Assembly (NCBI GenBank): GCA_963663005.2
Contig: CAXXHH010000015.1
Location: 831,327-895,326, forward strand
Source: CAINVV01 sp963663005
Lineage (GTDB): Bacteria; Bacteroidota; Bacteroidia; Bacteroidales; Prolixibacteraceae
DNA: 64,000 nt
Direction of reading: 5' to 3'
In this document: positions 44,692-53,614 of the stretch, piece after piece
Position numbering within the stretch: the first letter of the stretch is position 1
How the letters are laid out: each line of letters opens with the position of its first letter
Position numbers and translations under genes: made by a program
The notes under the pieces: generated by a model
What the model was told of the DNA's origin: nothing
Seen by the model: only the letters and a program-made list of their open reading frames with translations
Database searches by the model: none

Positions 44692-47358
44692 TTAAGCCTT
44701 AAGGACAATATTGACAATTTTCCCAGGCACGACAATAATCTTAACTATGGTATGGCCTTCTGTCCACTTTTTAGTCAACTCGCTTTTCAGAGCTGCCGCT
44801 TCTACCTCTTTTACAGCAAGATCCGCAGGCAATTCAAGTTTGAACCGTACTTTCCCGTTAAAAGAGACCGGATATTCTACAACATCCTCCGTTAGGAAGG
44901 CAGGATTAAACACAGGCCATGGGTGGTAACCCAAGATTTCAGCATTTCCGTTTAAAGCCCAAAGTTCTTCTGCCAGGTGCGGGGCAAATGGAGCCAGGAC
45001 CTGATAAAACGAATTGGCCGTTTCGACGGTTACTCTCCCAACTTTATAGCAATGGTTGGTAAATACCATCATTTGTGAGATGGCAGTATTGAATTTCATA
45101 TCTTCCACATCATCACCCACCTTTTTTATGGTTTGATGAAGAATCTTGAGTGTTTCTTTTGTTTCCTCACCCTCGGCAAGATTATTTTTTTCGCCGAAGA
45201 AGGCTGCCACACGTCGCAGAAAGTTGTATACCCCCTTTACTCCGTTCTCTGTCCAGGGTTTGGTAGCCTCCAGCGGACCAATAAACATCTCATACAGGCG
45301 AAGCGAATCGGCGCCGAATTTCTCCACTACATCGTCCGGATTAACCACATTTTTCAGCGACTTGGACATTTTGGCCACAATTTGCCGAAGTTCTTCGCCG
45401 GTTTCGTTATGGAAATATTTGCCCTCTTTTTCCGTTACCATATCCGAAGGAACCTTCGAACCTGAGGAGGTTTCATAAGCGAACGCAAGAATCATCCCCT
45501 GATTGTAAAGTTTTTGGAAGGGCTCATTAGTAGAGACAACACCCAGATCAAAGAGTACTTTGTGCCAAAACCGGCTGTACAACAAATGAAGTACGGCATG
45601 CTCGGCTCCACCTACATACAAATCCACTGGCATCCAATAATTCTCTTTAGCCTTGGCAAACGGTTCAGCATCATTTTTTGGATCAATGAATCGGAGGTAA
45701 TACCAGCAAGAACCTGCCCATTGAGGCATTGTATTCGTTTCGCGGCGACCTTTTCTTCCGTTGACATCGACAACAGTCAGCCATTCACCGGCATTTGACA
45801 GCGGTGATTCACCTGTTTCTCCAGGTTGGTATTTTTCAACTTCCGGCAACTGCAAGGGAAGTTCCGAATCGCCGAGCAACGAAATTTCACCATCTTCCCA
45901 GTGTATAACTGGAAATGGCTCGCCCCAATACCGTTGTCTGCTAAACAACCAGTCGCGTAATTTATAATTTATAGTAGCCTTCCCAAGTCCGGCATTTTCA
46001 AGCCAGGCTGTAATTTGAAGAATCCCCTGTTCTTTTGTGAGACCGTTAATATCGATGCCGATACTTGGATTTGCCGAGTTGATGTAGGACCCATCTTCGC
46101 TCCAGCAGGCTTCACCTGCCAACACGCTTGTACGGTTTTCTGCGTTAGTTCCCTCAAGCGGATCAAGAATACAAATAATAGGAAGTTGATATGTTTGTGC
46201 AAATTCAAAGTCGCGCTCGTCATGTGCAGGAACGGCCATGATTGCGCCGGTTCCATACCCCATGAGTACGTAATCTGCAACCCAGACAGGAATCTCAGCG
46301 CCATTCAATGGATTGATGGCATATCGTCCCGTGAAAACGCCTGTTTTACCTTTCGCAAGATCGGTTCTATCGAGATCGCTCTTCAGGGCAGAGTTTGTGA
46401 TATAAGTAGATACAGCCTCTTTTTGTTCAGGCGTAGTTATCTCAGCGACCAGTTCGTGTTCGGGAGCGACTACCATATAAGTAGCGCCGAACAGAGTATC
46501 CGGCCGGGTGGTGTAAACTTTCAGCTTTTTGTCTATTCCAGCCAGAGCAAAATCGACCTCAGCACCAGTGGATCGACCGATCCAATTGCGTTGCATTTCC
46601 TTAACGCCTTCCGGCCAGTCCAAATCGTCGAGACCTGCCAGCAACCGTTCCGCATAATGCGGAATTCGCAGCATCCATTGTTTCAGGAATCTGCGTTCGA
46701 CTTCTTTCGTTCCGCATTTTTCGTGCGATCCGTCGTTCAAAACCTCTTCGTTCGCACAAACTGTCTTGCAGGTACGGCAGTACCAAACCTGGGCTTCACC
46801 ATAATAAGCCAGTCTCTTTTGGTCGACATAGGTACGGACGGCCACATCGCCGGATTTCTTTATTTCATCCGGAATAGGCAATTCAACTATTGGTCTCCCT
46901 TTTCCGGCTACGGCATCGAACCATGTATTGTAAAGTCGGATAAAAATCCATTGGGTCCACTTAAAATAGGCAGGATCAGTTGTATTAATTTCACGATCCC
47001 AATCGTAGCTCAATCCGAGAGATTGGATCTGCCTTCTGAAGTTGTCGCAATTTTTCTGAGTTGTCTCCGCAGGATGAGTACCCGTCTGAATGGCATATTG
47101 CTCTGCAGGTAAACCAAAAGCATCCCAGCCCATCGGATGGAGAACATTAAAACCCTTGCTACGCTTGTAGCGGCAAACGATATCCGTAGCAGTATAACCT
47201 TCCGGATGACCAACATGAAGTCCTGCCCCGGATGGATACGGGAACATGTCGAGACAATAAAATTTCGGCTTTGAAAAATCGTCGTGTGTCTTGAAACTCT
47301 TATTATCAGCCCAGTACTGCTGCCACCTGGCTTCAATCTCTTTGAAATTATAATCCAT
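44692..47358 (-). CDS. leuS: Leucyl-tRNA synthetase
   Basis: Charges tRNA-Leu and edits mischarged tRNA. 888 residues. HIGH-type motif in YPSGAGLHVGHPEGYTATD (about residue 45), CP1 editing domain around residues 220-430 with TTRPDTLFGATY, a cysteine pair region (CRTCKTVCANE) near residue 170, and KMSKSLKNVVNPDD near 640. Start MDYNFKEIEARWQQYW is the family's normal N terminus. Long open frames on the opposite strand (for example 46015-47112) are shadows of its codon pattern. Confidence 0.97.
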   Translation of the reverse strand: MDYNFKEIEARWQQYWADNKSFKTHDDFSKPKFYCLDMFPYPSGAGLHVGHPEGYTATDIVCRYKRSKGFNVLHPMGWDAFGLPAEQYAIQTGTHPAETTQKNCDNFRRQIQSLGLSYDWDREINTTDPAYFKWTQWIFIRLYNTWFDAVAGKGRPIVELPIPDEIKKSGDVAVRTYVDQKRLAYYGEAQVWYCRTCKTVCANEEVLNDGSHEKCGTKEVERRFLKQWMLRIPHYAERLLAGLDDLDWPEGVKEMQRNWIGRSTGAEVDFALAGIDKKLKVYTTRPDTLFGATYMVVAPEHELVAEITTPEQKEAVSTYITNSALKSDLDRTDLAKGKTGVFTGRYAINPLNGAEIPVWVADYVLMGYGTGAIMAVPAHDERDFEFAQTYQLPIICILDPLEGTNAENRTSVLAGEACWSEDGSYINSANPSIGIDINGLTKEQGILQITAWLENAGLGKATINYKLRDWLFSRQRYWGEPFPVIHWEDGEISLLGDSELPLQLPEVEKYQPGETGESPLSNAGEWLTVVDVNGRKGRRETNTMPQWAGSCWYYLRFIDPKNDAEPFAKAKENYWMPVDLYVGGAEHAVLHLLYSRFWHKVLFDLGVVSTNEPFQKLYNQGMILAFAYETSSGSKVPSDMVTEKEGKYFHNETGEELRQIVAKMSKSLKNVVNPDDVVEKFGADSLRLYEMFIGPLEATKPWTENGVKGVYNFLRRVAAFFGEKNNLAEGEETKETLKILHQTIKKVGDDVEDMKFNTAISQMMVFTNHCYKVGRVTVETANSFYQVLAPFAPHLAEELWALNGNAEILGYHPWPVFNPAFLTEDVVEYPVSFNGKVRFKLELPADLAVKEVEAAALKSELTKKWTEGHTIVKIIVVPGKIVNIVLKA

Positions 47359-47711
47359 CTGTTTTGAACGTTTGATGCATTTAAAAATATAGGCGCGAAA
47401 TTACAATTAAATTTGGAGAGAAGTGATATGAGCGTTGAGAGATTAGCTGCTTTCAAACTGTAACAAATATTTCGTTGAACACGAGAGATATCTTCTAATT
47501 GCATCATCAAATCTTTCGATTCAATTACAGTTTGAAATGTAAATCCACCTAATCCAGGTCAAAATTCAAAAAATCTTAATCCGTTACTAATACTTTGATT
47601 TTCTAAGATTTAATGACAAAATTCACTTAATCTCCTCATTTTTAAAACAAAAATTACATTAATTTTGAGTGTTGATATTTTCTGAATTTAACCATCAAAA
47701 AAATTAAACAG
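47359..47711. other. Intergenic region between divergent leuS and gdhA
   Basis: About 350 AT-rich bases. On the plus strand TAATTTTG at 47660-47667 fits the -7 box for gdhA, 44 bases before its ATG; no -33 element at the right spacing. Nothing else that I can support. Confidence 0.55.
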
Positions 47712-49049
47712 ATGAATGCCGGAATTGATAAATTTATGGAGGAACTGAAGACCCGCACTCCGGGCGAAAATGAGTTTCACCAGGCGGTAAGAGAAGTTAT
47801 TGAAACAGTTTGGGATGCATATGATGCAAATCCGCGCTATAAACAAGCCAAAATTTTAGAACGAATGGTTGAACCGGAACGAACGATAATGTTTCGGGTA
47901 CCCTGGATGAATGATTTGGGCGAAGTAGAAATCAATCGCGGCTATCGCGTTGAATTCAACAGTGCATTGGGTCCTTACAAGGGTGGACTTCGTTTCCATA
48001 AAAGCGTCAACCTTAGTATCTTAAAATTTCTTGGATTCGAGCAAACTTTTAAAAATAGCTTGACAACGCTTCCGATGGGAGGGGGTAAAGGTGGTTCAGA
48101 TTTTAGCGCCAAAGGCCGCAGCGATAATGAGATCATGCGTTTTTGCCAATCTTTTATGACTGAGCTATACCGACATATTGGTCCGAATACAGATGTGCCG
48201 GCCGGCGATATCGGTGTTGGCGGGCGGGAAATTGGTTACCTTTTCGGACAATATAAACGTATTCGCAACGAATTTACTGGAGTACTTACCGGCAAAGGAT
48301 TAGGCTGGGGAGGTTCACTGATCCGTCCTGAAGCGACAGGTTTTGGGGCAGTCTATTTTGTTCAGCATATGCTTAAGGAGATGGGAAAAGAACTTAAGGG
48401 CAAGACTGTTTCCGTCTCCGGTTTTGGCAATGTGGCATGGGGTGCTATCAAAAAAGTGGATGAATTGGGTGGTAAAGTAGTAACTATTTCAGGGCCGGAT
48501 GGATACATTTATGATCCTGCAGGAATTTCAGGTTCCAAAATTGACTATCTCCTCGATTTGAGAGCCACGAACAATGACATTGTTTCTCCCTATGCCGAAG
48601 AATTTGGTTGCCAATTTTTCGCGAACACAAAACCGTGGGTGCAAAAGGTAGACATTGCCTTGCCATGTGCCACAGAAAATGAACTGGACGAAACGGATGC
48701 CAAAATGCTTGTTGAAAACGGATGCTTCCTGATCGGTGAGGTATCTAACATGGGATGTACAGCGGGGGCTGTGAACTATTTCCTCGACAACAAAATTCAT
48801 TACGCTCCTGGCAAGGCTGTAAATGCCGGTGGAGTGGCTGTTTCCGGCTTAGAGATGTCGCAAAACAGCATGCGGTATAACTGGACGAAAGACGAAGTAG
48901 ATGAACGTTTGCATCTTATTATGCATGACATTCATACAACTTGTCAAAAATACGGCCGAGAAGGAAATTACATCAACTATGTAAAAGGCGCCAACGTGGG
49001 TGGATTTGTAAAAGTGGCCGACGCAATGCTCGCCCAGGGAGTAGTTTAA
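47712..49049 (+). CDS. gdhA: Glutamate dehydrogenase, NADP-type
   Basis: Interconverts 2-oxoglutarate plus ammonia and glutamate. 445 residues, the size of the hexameric small GDH. Substrate-binding KGGLRFHKSVNLSILKFLG split as GPYKGGLRFHKSV and LSILKFLGFEQTFKN, catalytic region LPMGGGKGGSDF, DVPAGDIGVGGREIGY, and the Rossmann domain KTVSVSGFGNVAWGAIKK. The GFGNV motif and overall pattern match the NADP-dependent biosynthetic class. The stop is followed at once by a 7-base-period repeat. Confidence 0.97.
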   Translation: MNAGIDKFMEELKTRTPGENEFHQAVREVIETVWDAYDANPRYKQAKILERMVEPERTIMFRVPWMNDLGEVEINRGYRVEFNSALGPYKGGLRFHKSVNLSILKFLGFEQTFKNSLTTLPMGGGKGGSDFSAKGRSDNEIMRFCQSFMTELYRHIGPNTDVPAGDIGVGGREIGYLFGQYKRIRNEFTGVLTGKGLGWGGSLIRPEATGFGAVYFVQHMLKEMGKELKGKTVSVSGFGNVAWGAIKKVDELGGKVVTISGPDGYIYDPAGISGSKIDYLLDLRATNNDIVSPYAEEFGCQFFANTKPWVQKVDIALPCATENELDETDAKMLVENGCFLIGEVSNMGCTAGAVNYFLDNKIHYAPGKAVNAGGVAVSGLEMSQNSMRYNWTKDEVDERLHLIMHDIHTTCQKYGREGNYINYVKGANVGGFVKVADAMLAQGVV

Positions 49050-49150
49050 ATAGAGATGAGATAGGAGACAGGGTGTATAGGGCGGTCGCGACCGCCCCTA
49101 CACGCGCTACTTATATCTCAAGTCTCATATCTTAAGTCTCACCTCTCATT
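49050..49150. repeat. Inverted 7-base-period repeats around a GC-rich palindrome
   Basis: Left part 49050-49072 reads GAGATGA, GATAGGA, GACAGGG. Right part about 49111-49150 is the opposite orientation (minus strand GAGACTT, AAGATAT, GAGACTT, GAGATAT). Between them is the perfect 18-base palindrome GGGCGGTCGCGACCGCCC (49080-49097) with matching TGTA/TACA on either side. Confidence 0.85.
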
Positions 49151-49190
49151 TAAATAACATTCTCTTAACTTAACTGATATTCAGCTTGCT

Positions 49191-49198
49191 TACCTTTG
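49191..49198 (+). promoter_or_regulatory. Putative -7 promoter box of the TatD gene
   Basis: TACCTTTG fits TAnnTTTG and lies 16 bases before the ATG at 49215, implying a very short leader. No clear -33 element. Confidence 0.45.
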
Positions 49199-49214
49199 TG
49201 CAAAATTTGCATTT

Positions 49215-49979
49215 ATGTTTGTTGACAGCCATTCGCATATCTATTCATCCGATTTTAGTCTTGACCGTGATGAGGTCATAACACGGGCGCTTGAGTCTGG
49301 AGTAGAGCGAATCGTTTTGCCAAATATCGATAGTTCATCCATCAAACCGTTGCTTGATCTGACTGATACCGTGCCAGGTCTTTTTTTTCCATTGCTGGGA
49401 TTGCATCCTACCTCAGTAAAAGAAGATTTTCGTAAGGAGTTGCTGATTTTGGAATATTGGTTGGGGAAGAGAAAATTTTACGGTATCGGCGAAATTGGAA
49501 TAGATCTCTTTTGGGACAAATCCTTCCTGGAAGAGCAGATTGAAGCATTTAAAACCCAGATTGACTGGGCCAAGTACCGGAATTTCCCAATCGTCATTCA
49601 TGTCAGAGATTCGTTCAAGGAGGTGATGGAAGAATTAAGGAAAGTTTATACGCCAAACCTTCATGGAGTATTTCATAGTTTCACCGGCACACTCGAAGAA
49701 GCCGAGCAAATTATAGAATTAGGATTCAAAATCGGTGTCAACGGGATCATCACTTTCAAAAACTCAGACCTTGGGAAAACGATCCAAAAAATTGACCCCC
49801 GTCATTTGCTGATCGAAACAGATTCACCATGGCTTGCTCCAGTTCCTCATAGAGGCAAACGGAACGAATGCTCCTATATTGTCACAGTTGCGGAAAAGAT
49901 TGCAGAACTACACGGAACTTCCGTCCAAAATATTGCAGCTATTACATCCTGGAATGCCAAGGTCTTATTTGGTTTGTAA
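49215..49979 (+). CDS. TatD-family metal-dependent hydrolase
   Basis: 254 residues, TIM-barrel amidohydrolase of the TatD/YcfH type. Metal-binding DSHSHIY near the N terminus, the Glu in GIGEIGIDLFWD, His in IVIHVRDSF and HGVFHSFTG, and the catalytic Asp in LIETDSPWLAP. Family members are DNases/exonucleases; YcfH-type function in this group is not settled. Followed 82 bases later by asparaginase. Confidence 0.94.
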   Translation: MFVDSHSHIYSSDFSLDRDEVITRALESGVERIVLPNIDSSSIKPLLDLTDTVPGLFFPLLGLHPTSVKEDFRKELLILEYWLGKRKFYGIGEIGIDLFWDKSFLEEQIEAFKTQIDWAKYRNFPIVIHVRDSFKEVMEELRKVYTPNLHGVFHSFTGTLEEAEQIIELGFKIGVNGIITFKNSDLGKTIQKIDPRHLLIETDSPWLAPVPHRGKRNECSYIVTVAEKIAELHGTSVQNIAAITSWNAKVLFGL

Positions 49980-50022
49980 AATTGAAGTCGCTTCCCAATA
50001 GACTATAGACCAAACTTTTCGC

Positions 50023-50030
50023 TACATTTG
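50023..50030 (+). promoter_or_regulatory. Putative -7 promoter box of the asparaginase gene
   Basis: TACATTTG, identical to the metK -7 box, 31 bases before the ATG at 50062. No -33 TTTG at 19-21 bases. Confidence 0.5.
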
Positions 50031-50061
50031 TAGGAAGCTAACACACAAAGCACTCATCCAT

Positions 50062-51099
50062 ATGGACACAAGCGAAAAAGCGGCAATTCTTATTATTTAT
50101 ACCGGAGGTACAATCGGTATGCGGGAAGATCCAGTCACCAAGACCCTGGCTCCCATGAAGTTTGGAATGCTGCTTGATGAAATTCCTGAGTTGAACAAAT
50201 TGGATTATGCCATCTCTTCCATTACTTTTAATCCACCGATTGACTCTTCCAACATGACTCCTGCCATCTGGGCCCAGATTGCAAAAACAATAGAGAAAAA
50301 TTATACCAGATACGACGGATTTGTGATTTTACACGGGACAGACACCATGGCTTATACTGCCTCAGCACTGAGCTATATGTTTGAAAATCTGGATAAAGCA
50401 GTTATTATGACAGGTTCGCAGCTGCCAATTGGGGTATTACGAACCGACGGAAAAGAAAATCTAATTACAGCTGTTCAGCTTGCAGCTGCAAAAAAAGATG
50501 GAAGTTCGGTCGTTCCTGAAGTATGCATTTATTTCAATTCCCAGCTCTTCCGTGGTAACAGAACAACCAAAAAAGATTCGGCACAATTCAGCGCCTTTGC
50601 TTCTCACAACTATCCCCCATTAGCAAAAGCCGGCGTTGACATTGTATTCAATTTCGACAAAATCAATTATCCAAAGAATAAAGGAGTGCTGAAAATCAAC
50701 ACATCCGTGGATGATCGGGTGATTGTTTTGAAAATTTTTCCCGGACTGAACCGGCTATATTTCGAATCCATTCTTCAATTACCGGAATTAAGAGGTGTTG
50801 TTCTGGAATCTTTTGGCTCCGGAAATATGCCCACTTCACCTTGGCTGATTAATGCCATAAGGAAGGCAACAAAACGAGGCATTATCCTGATGAATGTCTC
50901 ACAATGCCCGGGAGGAAAAGTGATAATGGGACATTATGAAACCAGTTCGGAACTTCAAAAGGCAGGAGTAATAAGCGGTGGCGACAGTACCGTGGAAGCT
51001 GCAGTTACCAAATTAATGTTCCTGCTCGGACAAGATCTCACAACGGAAGAGACCAAATATTACCTCCGTAATAACTTAAAGGGCGAGATCGAAATTTAG
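50062..51099 (+). CDS. ansA: Type I L-asparaginase
   Basis: Hydrolyses asparagine to aspartate and ammonia. 345 residues, no signal peptide, so the cytoplasmic type I enzyme. Catalytic threonines in IIYTGGTIGMRED (near residue 15) and VILHGTDTMAYTASAL (near residue 95), plus the C-terminal domain block VVLESFGSGNMP. Converges on aspS with 17 bases between the stops. Confidence 0.95.
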   Translation: MDTSEKAAILIIYTGGTIGMREDPVTKTLAPMKFGMLLDEIPELNKLDYAISSITFNPPIDSSNMTPAIWAQIAKTIEKNYTRYDGFVILHGTDTMAYTASALSYMFENLDKAVIMTGSQLPIGVLRTDGKENLITAVQLAAAKKDGSSVVPEVCIYFNSQLFRGNRTTKKDSAQFSAFASHNYPPLAKAGVDIVFNFDKINYPKNKGVLKINTSVDDRVIVLKIFPGLNRLYFESILQLPELRGVVLESFGSGNMPTSPWLINAIRKATKRGIILMNVSQCPGGKVIMGHYETSSELQKAGVISGGDSTVEAAVTKLMFLLGQDLTTEETKYYLRNNLKGEIEI

Positions 51100-51116
51100 C
51101 CTGAAAGGTGTCTGAT

Positions 51117-52868
51117 TTACTCCGTTTTAACCAGTTTAAGATATAATTCATCAAGTTGCGCCTGCGCGATTGGCGAAGGAGAATCATTCATAACATCTCT
51201 TCCGGAGTTATTTTTCGGGAAGGCGATTACGTCGCGAATAGAATCAAGACCAGCAAACATAGAGACCAGACGGTCGAACCCAAATGCTATTCCGGCGTGC
51301 GGTGGCGCTCCAAATTTGAATGCATTCATAAGGAAGCCAAACTGATCTTCGGCAGCTTCTTTCGTAAAGCCAAGGATCTTGAACATTTTTGCCTGCAAGG
51401 CGCTGTCAAAAATACGAACTGAACCTCCGCCGATTTCAACTCCATTGATAACCAGGTCATATGCATTGGCTCTCACCTTACCTGGATCGGTCTCCAGCAA
51501 GGCAATATCTTCTGGTTTTGGTGAGGTAAAAGGATGATGCATGGCAAAGAAGCGTTGTGTCTCTTCATTCCATTCGAGCAAAGGAAAGTCAACCACCCAA
51601 AGAGGTTTGAAAACATCCTTGTTCAATAGGCCACACTGGCGACCCATTTCCAAACGCAAAGAGGAGATTACCGGCAGAGTTTTCTCTTTCGAACCCGACA
51701 TAATCAGCATAAGATCGCCTGGTTTTGCATCCAGCCTCTCCGCCCATAGTTGAAGATCTTCCGGAGAAAAGAATTTATCGACAGACGATTTGATAGTGCC
51801 GTCGACGTTAACTTTAGCATAGACAAGTCCGGTGCCGCCAATCTGGGGTTTTTTGATGAATTCGGTCAGAGCATCTAATTGCTTACGAGTATATTCTCCA
51901 CAACCAGGTACGCTGATTCCACCAATATAATCAGCTTCGTCAAACAATTTAAAATCTCTTCCTTTCACAAGATCAGTGAGTTCCTGAATCACCATGCCAA
52001 AACGAAGATCAGGCTTATCGTTGCCATATTTTTCGAAAGCCTCAGCAAAAGTCATTCTTGGAAAATCAACGATATCAATTCCTTTGATCTCTTTGAAAAT
52101 ATTTTTGGTTAACCCTTCAAACATCGAAAGCACATCTTCCTGATGTACGTAAGACATTTCGCAGTCAATCTGAGTAAATTCCGGCTGACGATCGGCACGT
52201 AGATCTTCGTCCCTGAAACACTTCACAATCTGGTAATATCGATCGAAACCTGCAACCATCAACAACTGTTTAAACAACTGCGGTGATTGTGGCAAGGCAT
52301 AGAATTGATTTGGGTTCATTCTTGAAGGAACGACAAAATCGCGGGCACCTTCGGGAGTGGATTTTATCAACACCGGGGTTTCCGTTTCAATAAAATTTTT
52401 CGCATCCAGATAGTTTCTGACGACATGCGCCATTTTAGCCCTCAACTCAAGATTTTTCCTAACCGCCTCCCTGCGCAAGTCCAGATATCTGTATTTCATA
52501 CGCAGCTCATCACCGCCGTCTGTATCATCCTGGATTGTAAAAGGAGGAGTCACAGCCGCATTGAGAATCGTTAACGTAGAAATATGGAGTTCAACATCCC
52601 CGGTAGGCATTTTAGGATTCTTACTTGAACGCTCTCTTACAAAACCACCGGCTTGAACCACAAATTCCCGACCCAATGAAGAAGCAACATTTTTTACCTC
52701 CTCTGTTGATTGATCGTCAACAACCAATTGGGTCAAACCATAGCGGTCGCGCAGGTCGATGAAAGTCATTCCACCCAAATTTCTAACTCTTTGAACCCAT
52801 CCGGCTAGAAGCACTTCCTGACCGATATTTTCTATGCGTATTTCGCCGCAAGTATGATTTCTGTACAT
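51117..52868 (-). CDS. aspS: Aspartyl-tRNA synthetase
   Basis: Charges tRNA-Asp. 583 residues, bacterial type with the inserted GAD domain (about 290-410). N-terminal OB fold with GWVQRVRNLGGMTFIDLRDR split as GWVQRVRNLGG and MTFIDLRDRYG, motif 2 FRDEDLRADRQPEFTQID, and motif 3 GIAFGFDRLVSM. Full length. Divergent from tadA with 46 bases between starts. Confidence 0.97.
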   Translation of the reverse strand: MYRNHTCGEIRIENIGQEVLLAGWVQRVRNLGGMTFIDLRDRYGLTQLVVDDQSTEEVKNVASSLGREFVVQAGGFVRERSSKNPKMPTGDVELHISTLTILNAAVTPPFTIQDDTDGGDELRMKYRYLDLRREAVRKNLELRAKMAHVVRNYLDAKNFIETETPVLIKSTPEGARDFVVPSRMNPNQFYALPQSPQLFKQLLMVAGFDRYYQIVKCFRDEDLRADRQPEFTQIDCEMSYVHQEDVLSMFEGLTKNIFKEIKGIDIVDFPRMTFAEAFEKYGNDKPDLRFGMVIQELTDLVKGRDFKLFDEADYIGGISVPGCGEYTRKQLDALTEFIKKPQIGGTGLVYAKVNVDGTIKSSVDKFFSPEDLQLWAERLDAKPGDLMLIMSGSKEKTLPVISSLRLEMGRQCGLLNKDVFKPLWVVDFPLLEWNEETQRFFAMHHPFTSPKPEDIALLETDPGKVRANAYDLVINGVEIGGGSVRIFDSALQAKMFKILGFTKEAAEDQFGFLMNAFKFGAPPHAGIAFGFDRLVSMFAGLDSIRDVIAFPKNNSGRDVMNDSPSPIAQAQLDELYLKLVKTE

Positions 52869-52914
52869 TTGTGAGCGATTTGTTTTTCAGGCCGCTAATT
52901 TACAAAACAAAAAG

Positions 52915-53358
52915 ATGATTCATCCTTTCGACGACGAATATTTCATGAAAAGAGCACTGGCAGAAGCCGAACTGGCTTTTCAGGAGGGTGAAATCCCGGT
53001 CGGGGCTGTGGTGGTCTGCCAGAATAAAATAATCGCGAGAGCTCATAATCAGTCAGAACGATTATCTGATGTCACGGCACATGCAGAAATGCTTGCGATC
53101 ACCTCTGCAACGGGCTGGCTTGGAGGCAAATATCTCACAGGCTGTACTCTCTATGTGACACTTGAACCCTGTGCTATGTGCGCCGGAGCACTGGGATGGG
53201 CACAGATTGACCGGATTGTATGGGGTGCGACGGACGGAAAAAGGGGGTTCCTCAAGTTCGCGCCAGAGGCAATTCATCCGAAAACATTGATTTCCGGTGG
53301 TGTTTTGGCCACTGAATGTGAGGCACTTCTAAAGAGTTTCTTTGAAGCCAGGAGATAG
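52915..53358 (+). CDS. tadA: tRNA-specific adenosine deaminase / nucleoside deaminase
   Basis: Zinc deaminase expected to convert A34 to inosine in tRNA-Arg. 147 residues. Zinc and catalytic residues: His and Glu in TAHAEMLAI, and the two Cys in LEPCAMCAGAL. N-terminal YFMKRALAEAELAFQEGEIP is typical of TadA. A related guanine deaminase is possible but less likely given the HAEM and MCAGA pattern. Confidence 0.92.
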   Translation: MIHPFDDEYFMKRALAEAELAFQEGEIPVGAVVVCQNKIIARAHNQSERLSDVTAHAEMLAITSATGWLGGKYLTGCTLYVTLEPCAMCAGALGWAQIDRIVWGATDGKRGFLKFAPEAIHPKTLISGGVLATECEALLKSFFEARR

Positions 53359-53614
53359 CTTTGATCTTTTGAACCTAAATTTTTCTTTTTTCTCCCGAAA
53401 ACGGTGTAACTTGTTACTAACATTCCAATTAGTACGATGTTCCCTAGCCCGTTACAGATAGAATTACCTTCCGCTCAGATTTATCACATCCTTTCGATGT
53501 AGGAACGACTGACTGATTCGAATAGAATATCCTCCAAGTTTTTCGCTGAAAACGTAATGCCGAAAATTCAATTTCCCGGTATCCGGAAAGTTTATGCCCA
53601 TAATTTGACCAGTT

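Noticed and set aside
46015..47112. 365-codon open frame on the plus strand opposite leuS
   Set aside because: It lies entirely inside a well-conserved leuS, has no recognisable domain and is explained by the codon pattern of the real gene.
47010..47510. 166-codon minus-strand frame overlapping the leuS start
   Set aside because: Out of frame with leuS, no homology pattern, mostly inside leuS coding sequence.
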